Shown piece after piece: positions 12,781-20,500 of a stretch of DNA of 20,721 nucleotides. Each line of letters opens with the position of its first letter. Within the stretch, counting starts at the first letter, position 1. Below the pieces are notes generated by a model, which was given only the letters and a program-made list of their open reading frames with translations, had not been told where the DNA came from and searched no databases. The stretch covers positions 1-20,721 of the forward strand of contig JBEGVK010000164.1 in NCBI GenBank assembly GCA_041178405.1, written 5' to 3'. This stretch comes from UBA668 sp041178405 (GTDB taxonomy: Bacteria; Actinomycetota; Acidimicrobiia; Acidimicrobiales; Ilumatobacteraceae). A program made the translations under genes and the position numbers.

Positions 12781-14154
12781 ATGACCGACATCGCCGAGGT
12801 CGTCGGCCCGCTCGTGGCCGACGCTGCGACCGCCCACCACTGCCCTGAGATCTCATGGGGGGTGGTGATCGACGGCGCGATTGCAGCGCACGGCGGCTCC
12901 CCGAACCGGGTGTTCCGCATCGCCTCGATGACAAAGAGCTTCACGTGCGCCGCAGTGCTCGTGCTCCGCGACGAGGGCCTCCTGTCGATCGACGTCCCGG
13001 TCAGCGAGTACGCGCCCGAACTCGCCGGCATCTGCGGCCCGCTGCGCTCGCCCCCCATCACGCTCCGGCACCTCATGTCGATGACCTCGGGCCTCGCCAC
13101 CGACGATCCGTGGGCCGACCGTCACCTCGACATGACACCCGATGAGTTCGATCGCCTCTGCGCAGCCGGTCCCCGATTCGCCCATCGCACCGGCGCTCGC
13201 TTCGAATACTCCAATCTCGGCTTCGGCATGATCGGCCGGGTCGTCGAGCGCGTCACCGGGCAGAGAGTCCGACACCACGTGACCGAGCGACTGCTCGAGC
13301 CGCTCGGCCTGACCCGCACCACGTGGGACTGTCCCGACCACGACGACTGGGCGCGACCGCATGTCGTGCGCGACGGCGGTGCGGTCGTCGACCCGGTGCC
13401 TCCTCTCGGCGATGGTGAGATCGCACCGATGGGCGGATTGTGGAGCACCGTCACCGACCTAGCGGCGTGGACGACATGGCTCGACGACGCCATCGCCCGC
13501 CCCGATGCAGACGACTGGACTGCGCTTGCGCCGACCTCGCGTCGCGAGATGCAGGCGCCGCACGCAGCAGTTGGCATCCGCGAAGGCTTCGGCCGTCACC
13601 GGCCCACCGACTACTGCCTCGGCGTCAATGTGCGCGACGACCCGACCCTCGGCACCGTCGTCGCCCACTCCGGTGGCCTACCCGGATATGGCAGCAACAT
13701 GCGCTGGATCGCAGGGCGTGGCGTGGCGGCGATTGCGCTCGGCAACGTCACCTATGCGCCGATGTCAGAGCTGACCACGCGCATGCTCGTCGCCCTCCAC
13801 GAGGCAGGGCTGATTCCCGGACGGCCGCGCATGGCTCCCGACGACGTCGATCGCGCAGCACGGCGGCTCGTCGACCTGCTCAACTCGTGGGACGACACAG
13901 CGCCGAACGGCCTCTTCGCCGACAACGTTGCCCTCGACCTCGACCTGCAGCGGCGTGCCCACGCTGCACGCGAGCTCAACGCCGCGCACGGGCACATCCA
14001 CATCGACTCCATCACCTGTACCGGGGCGGCCGATGCATCCATCACGGCGCACACCGACGATGGCACCGAGGTCCGCATCAGCCTGCGGCTCGCACCGCTA
14101 CCCGACTCCCTGATCCAGGAGTACGAGGTCACGGCAGTCGAAGAACCCGCCTAG
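12781..14154 (+). CDS. Beta-lactamase-fold serine hydrolase (class C / esterase type)
   Basis: This 457-residue protein of the beta-lactamase/transpeptidase-like family has the catalytic set Ser49-Met-Thr-Lys52 (SxxK), Tyr143-Ser-Asn145 (YxN) and His296-Ser-Gly298 (the KTG-equivalent, here HSG). HSG in place of KTG is typical of esterases and D-aminopeptidase-like members such as EstB rather than true beta-lactamases. The catalytic domain ends near residue 345; residues about 350-457 form an extra region (DDTAPNGLFADNVALDLDLQRR onward) of strands that looks like a small accessory domain I cannot name. There is no signal peptide, so a cytoplasmic location is likely. It is divergent from the acyl-CoA ligase gene (62 bp) and convergent with the GMC gene (1-bp gap). 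The substrate is unknown; an ester or amide feeding the ligase is only a guess. Confidence 0.9.
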   Translation: MTDIAEVVGPLVADAATAHHCPEISWGVVIDGAIAAHGGSPNRVFRIASMTKSFTCAAVLVLRDEGLLSIDVPVSEYAPELAGICGPLRSPPITLRHLMSMTSGLATDDPWADRHLDMTPDEFDRLCAAGPRFAHRTGARFEYSNLGFGMIGRVVERVTGQRVRHHVTERLLEPLGLTRTTWDCPDHDDWARPHVVRDGGAVVDPVPPLGDGEIAPMGGLWSTVTDLAAWTTWLDDAIARPDADDWTALAPTSRREMQAPHAAVGIREGFGRHRPTDYCLGVNVRDDPTLGTVVAHSGGLPGYGSNMRWIAGRGVAAIALGNVTYAPMSELTTRMLVALHEAGLIPGRPRMAPDDVDRAARRLVDLLNSWDDTAPNGLFADNVALDLDLQRRAHAARELNAAHGHIHIDSITCTGAADASITAHTDDGTEVRISLRLAPLPDSLIQEYEVTAVEEPA

Positions 14155-14155
14155 C

Positions 14156-15613
14156 TCAGCGTCCAGCGGTGTCCTCGAGCAGGAAGTCGGCGACCCGCTC
14201 GCCGATCATCACTGTGGGCAGGTTGGTGTTTGCGCGGGTGATGAACGGCATGATCGACGCATCGGCGATGCGGACGTTCGGCACACCGCGCACTCGGGCC
14301 CGTTCGTCGACCACCGACAGGAAGGTGTCGCCCATCGCGCACGATCCTGCGGGGTGGTAGTAGTGCGACACAGTCTCGTAGTAGGCGGCGTCATAGTGCA
14401 TGTCGGTGATCCGATCGCCGAGGACCGATGCAAGGTGCGGATGCGACAGCAGTTGCTCGGCAACTTTCACGCCGCGGCGCAGCACCTGCAGGTCGCGGCC
14501 GGCACGGTCCGAGAGGTACTTGTGGCTGATCTTCGGCTGCTGCTCCGGGTCGCCCGAGGCGATGTGCACCGACCCGCGGCTGGCCGGATTGAGCACCGCC
14601 ACCTCGACGTGCACCTTGCCGTGGAGCGCACTCGTCTGGTCGCTGGCACAGACGGGAAAGACATGGAGGTCGTAGCGCCCGTCAGCCGACAGGTCGGACG
14701 TGAACTTTCCGAGCGTCTGCTCCTCGGGAAGGAACCCGGTGGCAGCCGCCGCGTCGAGCCACTGCTGCAACTGTGGTCCGACCGCTCGGTCGGCGTGCAC
14801 CATCGGATGGTCCTGCAGGTTCGCGCCGACTCCCATGAGGTTCTTGCGGCAGGTGACACCGGCGTCGACGAGCGCTGCCGGATTGCCGATGCCGGATCGC
14901 TCGAGCAGAGCCGGCGAGCCGTACGCACCCGCAGCGAGCACGAGCGTGCCGGCCTCGATCGTGACGGGTTCGCCGCGTCGCAGCACGGTGACCTTCACGC
15001 CGTGCTCGCCCCAGTCGAAGGTGGCGACGATGGCCTCGTCGACGATGCGCAGCCTGTCGCGTACGGGGTCGAGATAGGCGAACGCGGCATTCCAGCGCGT
15101 GGCGCCCACCACGTTCACCGTCTCGAGGCCGAACGAGTCACCGGCATCGAGGTCGCACAGGTCGCTCGCGATCGTCCAGCCGAGGCTCTCGGCGGCCTGC
15201 AGGCAGCGCTCGTGGAACGGCCCGGCCTCGGTGCGCTCGTAGGCGCGCACGCGCATGCGCTGCAGCACTCGCTGGAAGACCGGGGCGACGTCGTTGCCGG
15301 ACCATCCCGGCACCTTCCAGTCGTCGTACTCCTGACGCTGGCCGACCGCGGCGATGGCGCCGTTGTGCGAACTGCAGCCGCCGATGATGCGAGCACGCTC
15401 GAATCGCCACCGATCGGCCGTGTAGCCCCAATCGTGTGACGTGACCGGCATCGCCCTCGCATCGAGGAACTCGGCCGGCCAGCGGCCCGAGTCGACGGGA
15501 CCGTAGTCGGGACCCGCCTCGAGCAGGACCACGTCGCGGCCAGCCTCGGCAAGGCGGCCTGCGACTGCACAGCCGCCCGAGCCGCCTCCGACGACGACGA
15601 ATTCAGCCTTCAT
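14156..15613 (-). CDS. GMC-family FAD-dependent alcohol oxidase/dehydrogenase
   Basis: This 485-residue glucose-methanol-choline oxidoreductase oxidises an alcohol at an FAD. It shows the dinucleotide motif GGGSGG (9-14), with an acidic residue at the end of strand 2 (LLEAGP, 31-35). RIIGGCSSHNGAIAAVG (75-91) covers the family's first signature, and GAYGSPALLERSGIG (229-243) matches the second. NLQDHP is at 265-270. Catalytic His420 lies in HYYHPAGSCAMG, and the C-terminal ANTNLPTVMIGERVADFL supplies the second active-site residue (Asn462 or Asn464). At 485 residues it is at the short end for the family. Its ATG lies inside the end of the arylformamidase-like gene (11-base overlap), so the two are translationally coupled. 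The substrate is not predictable; annotation as choline dehydrogenase would be over-specific. Confidence 0.93.
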   Translation of the reverse strand: MKAEFVVVGGGSGGCAVAGRLAEAGRDVVLLEAGPDYGPVDSGRWPAEFLDARAMPVTSHDWGYTADRWRFERARIIGGCSSHNGAIAAVGQRQEYDDWKVPGWSGNDVAPVFQRVLQRMRVRAYERTEAGPFHERCLQAAESLGWTIASDLCDLDAGDSFGLETVNVVGATRWNAAFAYLDPVRDRLRIVDEAIVATFDWGEHGVKVTVLRRGEPVTIEAGTLVLAAGAYGSPALLERSGIGNPAALVDAGVTCRKNLMGVGANLQDHPMVHADRAVGPQLQQWLDAAAATGFLPEEQTLGKFTSDLSADGRYDLHVFPVCASDQTSALHGKVHVEVAVLNPASRGSVHIASGDPEQQPKISHKYLSDRAGRDLQVLRRGVKVAEQLLSHPHLASVLGDRITDMHYDAAYYETVSHYYHPAGSCAMGDTFLSVVDERARVRGVPNVRIADASIMPFITRANTNLPTVMIGERVADFLLEDTAGR

Positions 15614-16433
15614 GCCGCCATATTCCCACGGTCGCCGACCCGAGGGGAGTGTCGGGCCGCACGAGGTCGTCGACGATGTCGAAGTGGTGCCGCCCGGCGC
15701 ACTCGAATGCGCTGACGCGTGCCCCCGCAGCGTGCAGCACGGCCGCATAGTCGCGCGACTGCGCGGCGAACGCAGCGGTGTCGTTGTCGCCCCACGCCAC
15801 GACCACCTCAGTCCGGCCAGCGGCGCACGAGTCGCCGGCGCCGAGCAGCATCGGACTCAGTGCCGATGCCGACGACTCGTCGAGCTGCAACGGATCGTTG
15901 ACCGTCGTGCGCAGCAGTGGCCGGAGATCGAACACGCCGCTCACCAGCACCACCCGATCTACCGGCACGGGCGGATCGGCAGCGATCGCCACCATCGCTG
16001 CGAGGTGGGCGCCTGCCGAATGGCCGGCAAGCACGAGACCCGCCGGATTTGCGGTAGCAGCAAGGTGCTCGACCGCGCGCGTGAGGCCGCGACGGCATTC
16101 GTCGACCATCGCTGGCAGCGTTCCGGTCGGAGCGATCGTGTACTCGAGCGCCGCATACGACCAGCCGAGGCCGACGGCACCGGGCGCCAGGTACGCCGAC
16201 GACGCTGCGCTGAGCGCCTGCCAGTACCCGCCGTGGACGAACACGAGCAGCGGCGCGCCCGGCTCACCCCGGACGAGACGAGTGCCATCGGCAAGCACTT
16301 CCTCGCGGACGCCGAGCGCCGCTGAGGCGGCGGCACTGCGGGCCTCGTAGTCGGCAACGAATGGCGCTGCCGAGCCGCCAACGCGCGAGCTCGGCGAGTA
16401 CTCGCGCTCGCACTCGACGTCGGGCACCGGCAT
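15603..16433 (-). CDS. Alpha/beta hydrolase, arylformamidase (kynurenine formamidase)-like
   Basis: This 276-residue alpha/beta hydrolase resembles AFMID-type kynurenine formamidases. The N-terminus EREYSPSSRV (9-18) matches that family's YSPS element. The oxyanion motif HGGYWQ (67-72) and the nucleophile elbow GHSAGAH (137-143, Ser139) are present, and the catalytic His is 249 or 250 in RHHFD. Asp216 or Asp218 could complete the triad. The family hydrolyses N-formylkynurenine or related formamides and esters. No other tryptophan-catabolic gene (dioxygenase, kynureninase) is in the window, so the natural substrate may differ. The ATG at 16433 is preferred because it gives the family N-terminus and TACAGT ends 6 nt before it. 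The GMC oxidoreductase start overlaps its end by 11 bases. Confidence 0.85.
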   Translation of the reverse strand: MPVPDVECEREYSPSSRVGGSAAPFVADYEARSAAASAALGVREEVLADGTRLVRGEPGAPLLVFVHGGYWQALSAASSAYLAPGAVGLGWSYAALEYTIAPTGTLPAMVDECRRGLTRAVEHLAATANPAGLVLAGHSAGAHLAAMVAIAADPPVPVDRVVLVSGVFDLRPLLRTTVNDPLQLDESSASALSPMLLGAGDSCAAGRTEVVVAWGDNDTAAFAAQSRDYAAVLHAAGARVSAFECAGRHHFDIVDDLVRPDTPLGSATVGIWRHEG

Positions 16434-16439
16434 CCGATC

Positions 16440-16445
16440 ACTGTA
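16440..16445 (-). promoter_or_regulatory. -10-like TACAGT for the hydrolase-GMC operon (leaderless)
   Basis: On the minus strand TACAGT is followed by GATCGG (6 nt) and the ATG at 16433, the same spacing as before the crotonase gene. No ribosome site is visible. Confidence 0.5.
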
Positions 16446-16515
16446 TGCGGGCCTCGGGACTTTGGTCCCTCCGCCGTGTGACCACACGCCCCTCCCCAGC
16501 AGACGGGTGGGTCCG

Positions 16516-16521
16516 TATCGT
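16516..16521 (+). promoter_or_regulatory. -10-like TATCGT for the fasciclin lipoprotein gene (leaderless)
   Basis: TATCGT is followed by CGCCGAT (7 nt) and the GTG at 16529. That same GTG independently yields a well-formed signal peptide, so the two observations support each other. Confidence 0.5.
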
Positions 16522-16528
16522 CGCCGAT

Positions 16529-17527
16529 GTGTCCGCACACCGACGTCCCCGTGTTCTTGCCGTCTCCATGTCGGTCCTGCTGATCCTGTCAGCAGGCCTC
16601 GTGAGCGCCTCATGTTCGGAAGATCCCAACGATGCCGTCACCACCACGGCACCGGCCGGTGGCGGAGCCACCGACACCACCACTGCGGCGACCACGCCAC
16701 TGCCGATGGGCGACATCGTCGCCACTGCGCTCACCAACCAGGTGTTCACTCAGCTCGCCGGCATGGTCGTCGACGCCGGCCTCGTCGACGCCCTGCGCGG
16801 CGGGCCGTTCACGGTGTTCGCCCCGACTGACGAGGCGTTCGACAAGCTGCCCCTCGACGTGCTGCACGCCGTCCAGGACTTCGACGGCGACGGCGACGGC
16901 ACGAAGGAACTGGTCCAGACCGTCCTGCTGCACCATGTGGTGGAGGGCGCCATCGCTCCCGATCAGCTCGCCGAGGGATCGCTGACCACGCTGGCCGGCA
17001 CCACGCTCGCCGTGTCGATGGTGGGCGACCAGCTGTACGTCGAGGGCAATCCCGTCGGCGCCGGCGTCGAGGCCACCAACGGCTGGGTGTACGTCATGAG
17101 CGACGTGATGGTGCCGGCCATCGGCACGATCGTCGATGTCGCCGCCACACTGCCGGGGTTCACGACACTCGTCGACCTCGTGACCACGGCCGAGCTCGTC
17201 GCGACACTCCAGGGCGATGGTCCGTTCACGGTGTTTGCGCCTGTCGATGCCGCCTTCGAGGCGCTGCCGGCCGACACCCTGGCCGCAGTGCTCGCCGATC
17301 CGGCACTGCTGGCACGCGTGCTCACCTACCACGTCATCCCCGGCGCCCTCACCCTCGACCAACTGCAGCCCGGTACCTACACCACCGTGGCCGGTGTCGA
17401 CCTCACCGTCTCCGTGGGCCCCGACGGCGCCACGCTCGTCAACGGCACCCCCATCGTCGTACAGAACGTCCGGGCATCCAATGGCGTCATCCACGTGCTC
17501 GCCGAGGTGCTGATTCCGCCCGCCTGA
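16529..17527 (+). CDS. Exported two-domain fasciclin (FAS1) protein, probable lipoprotein
   Basis: This 332-residue surface protein starts at GTG 16529 with a basic stretch (SAHRRPRV), a hydrophobic core and VSASC; Cys29 is the probable lipidation site (acceptable but not classical lipobox). A Thr/Ala/Gly-rich linker (about 35-55) follows. Two FAS1 domains then occupy about 57-190 and 195-332, each with the H1 motif (PFTVFAPTDEAF at 93-104, PFTVFAPVDAAF at 232-243). Each also has a His motif (LLHHVV, LTYHVI) and an H2-like end (GWVYVMSDVMVP, GVIHVLAEVLIPP). FAS1 domains mediate adhesion or polymer binding. Domain 1 carries an acidic insert, DFDGDGDGTKE (117-127), in place of the usual short loop, reminiscent of a Ca-binding loop. 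It is divergent from the arylformamidase-like gene and followed after 17 bp by the helicase gene. Confidence 0.9.
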   Translation: MSAHRRPRVLAVSMSVLLILSAGLVSASCSEDPNDAVTTTAPAGGGATDTTTAATTPLPMGDIVATALTNQVFTQLAGMVVDAGLVDALRGGPFTVFAPTDEAFDKLPLDVLHAVQDFDGDGDGTKELVQTVLLHHVVEGAIAPDQLAEGSLTTLAGTTLAVSMVGDQLYVEGNPVGAGVEATNGWVYVMSDVMVPAIGTIVDVAATLPGFTTLVDLVTTAELVATLQGDGPFTVFAPVDAAFEALPADTLAAVLADPALLARVLTYHVIPGALTLDQLQPGTYTTVAGVDLTVSVGPDGATLVNGTPIVVQNVRASNGVIHVLAEVLIPPA

Positions 17528-17544
17528 CGCGATCGCCGGGTGCG

Positions 17545-20500
17545 ATGCTGGCACCCATGCTTCCCATACCCCCGGGACTGCCGATCGCCGAGCGGCGCAA
17601 CGACCTGGTGGCCGCGATCAGCGGCCACCAGGTCGTCGTCGTCGCGGGCGACACAGGGTCGGGCAAGAGCACGCAGCTGCCGAAGATCTGCCTCGACATC
17701 GGCCGGACTCGGATCGGGCACACCCAGCCGCGCCGGGTCGCCGCCCGGACGATCGCGCAGCGCATCGCCGACGAGACCGGCACCCCGCTGGGCGGACTCA
17801 TCGGGTACTCCGTGCGCTTCAACGACAAGGTGAGCGCCGACACCCGCGTGCGGGTGATGACCGACGGCATCCTGCTCGCCGAGATCCAGCGCGATCCCCA
17901 GCTGCTCCGCTACGACACCCTGATCATCGACGAGGCCCACGAGCGCAGCCTCACCATCGACTTCATCCTCGGCTACCTGCGGCTCCTGCTCCCGTCGCGG
18001 CCCGATCTCAAGGTCATCGTCACCTCTGCCACCATCGACACGGCGAGATTCGCCGAGCACTTCGCCGGTCCGGCCGGGCCCGCACCGGTCATCGAAGTCG
18101 CCGGTCGCACCTTCCCCGTCGAGATCCGCTACCGGCCATTCGGCACCGAGCCCGACGACGACCGCGATCAGGTGCAGGCCGTCATCGACGCCGTCGACGA
18201 GCTCGGCGGCGAGGGTGACGGCGATGTGCTGGTGTTCCTGAGCGGTGAGCGCGAGATCCACGACACAGCCGATGCGCTCCGCCGCGATGCAGCAACGCGC
18301 GGCAGGCATCTCGAGGTGCTCCCGCTGTATGCCCGGCTCAGCGCCGCCGAGCAGCAGCGCATCTTCGAGCCACACGGCGGCCGACGCGTCGTGCTCAGCA
18401 CCAACGTCGCCGAGACATCGATCACCGTGCCCGGGGTCCGCTACGTCATCGATGCCGGTCGGGCGCGCATCAGCCGGTACAGCCACCGCCTGAAGGTGCA
18501 GCGACTGCCGATCGAGCCGGTGTCGCAGGCCTCTGCCAGCCAACGCGCAGGGCGCTGCGGACGCGTCGCCCCGGGTATCTGCATCCGCCTGTACGACGAC
18601 GCCGACTTCGAAGCCCGGCCGATGTACACCGAGCCCGAGATCCTCCGCACCAACCTCGCCTCGGTCATCCTGCAGATGACCGCACTCGGCCTCGGCGAGG
18701 TGCAGCTATTCCCCTTCATCGACCCGCCCGATCCACGCGCCGTGCGCGATGGCGCCGCCCTGCTCGACGAGCTCGGTGCCCTGGCACCCGGCGAGGGCAG
18801 ACGACAGGGCACCCGCCGGCTCACGCGCATCGGCCGCCAGCTCGCACGGCTGCCGGTCGACCCGCAGCTCGGGCGCATGGTGCTCGAGGCAGAGCGGCAC
18901 GGGTGCGTACGCGAGGTGATGGTCATCGCCGCAGCGCTCAGCATCCAGGATCCGCGCGAGCGCCCTGCAGAGCAGCGAGCTGCAGCCGACGAGTTGCATC
19001 GCCGCTTCGCAACCGACGGCAGCGACTTCCTCGCGTTCGTCCGGCTGTGGGATCACGTGCGCGATCAGCAGCAGGCGCTCAGCGGGAACCAGTTCCGCCG
19101 CATGTGCCGTGCCGAGTTCCTCCACTATCTCCGCATCCGCGAGTGGCAGGACGTCTACAGCCAGCTCAGGCAGGTGACCGGCGAGCTCGGCATCCGCGGC
19201 GGAGCCGAGGCCGGGCATCCCGACCGAGTGCACCAGAGCGTGCTGAGCGGGATGCTCGGCCACCTCGGCATACGCGACGGCCGCAGCCGCGACTATCGCG
19301 GGGCGCATGGGACGCGGTTCTCCCTCGCTCCCGGCACGGCGCTGTCGGCCTCGCCACCGCCATGGGTGATGGCGGCAGAGATCGTCGAGACGACGAGAAC
19401 GCTGGCCCGTGTCGTCGCGCCTGTCAGGCCCGAATGGGCCGAGTCGCTGGCACCGCACCTCGTGCGCCACTCGTACGGCGACCCGTGGTGGGACGCCCGC
19501 CGCGGCGGCGCCGTGTGCCGCGAGCAGGTCACCCTCTACGGGCTGCCCATCGCCAACCGAGTCGTCGGCCTCGAGAAGACCGACCGCGGGGCAGCACGCG
19601 AGCACTTCATTCGCTGCGCCCTCGTGGAGGGTGAGTGGGACACCACCCAGCCGGTGATCCAGCGCAACCGTGACTTCCTCCGCGAACTCAGCGACCTGTC
19701 GGCCCGAACGCGCCGGGCCGACCTCGTCGACGAGGCTGCGGTCTATTCGTTCTACGACGCTCGGCTCGGGCCCGAGGTGGTGAGCGGACGCCACTTCGAC
19801 CGCTGGTGGAAGGCGGCCCGTTCGAGCGACCCGGCGCTGCTCACCATGACGCTCGAAGCACTCAGCGGCGCTCGAACCGCGCCGTCGGTCGACGACTTCC
19901 CCACCGTGTGGCGATACGACGATCTCGAGCTCGCCGTCGAATACCGCTTCGAGCCCGGTGCCGACGACGACGGCGCCACCGTGCTGGTACCGCTCACCGT
20001 GCTGGCGCGCCTCGACGAGGCTCCATTCGACTGGCATGTGCCCGGCATGCGTCCGGCACTCGTCGATGCGCTGCTGCGCGACCTGCCCAAGGATCACCGT
20101 CGTCATCTTGCGCCGATGGCTGATGTGGTCGCAGCCGCACAGGCTCGGCTCGCCGACGTTGATGCCACCGGCACGCAACTGGTCGATGTCCTCAGCGCAC
20201 TCGTGGCCGACATTGCCGGCGTGCGGATTCCATCGCATGTCCTTCGTCGGTCGGCCCTGCCCGCGCACCTCCGCATCCGCTTCGCCGTCGTCGATGGCAG
20301 CGGTGCCGTCATCGACAGCGACCGCTCGCTGCCACAGTTGCAGGAGCGCCTCGCTGCGACAGCGCGGGTGGCCACCGCACGTGCGACCAACGTGGTGGAG
20401 CGCCGTGGCATCACGACATGGGACGTCGGCGACCTGCCGACGGTGGTCACCGCTCCGGACGATGCCGGCACACGCGGCTACCCGGCACTGCTCGACGACG

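Noticed and set aside
12781..14154. Antibiotic-resistance beta-lactamase
   Set aside because: No signal peptide and HSG instead of KTG; esterase-type members of the fold fit better.
16361..16528. Upstream in-frame extension of the fasciclin protein
   Set aside because: It would place 56 polar residues before the signal peptide and overlap the divergent hydrolase start; GTG 16529 fits both the signal peptide and the TATCGT box.
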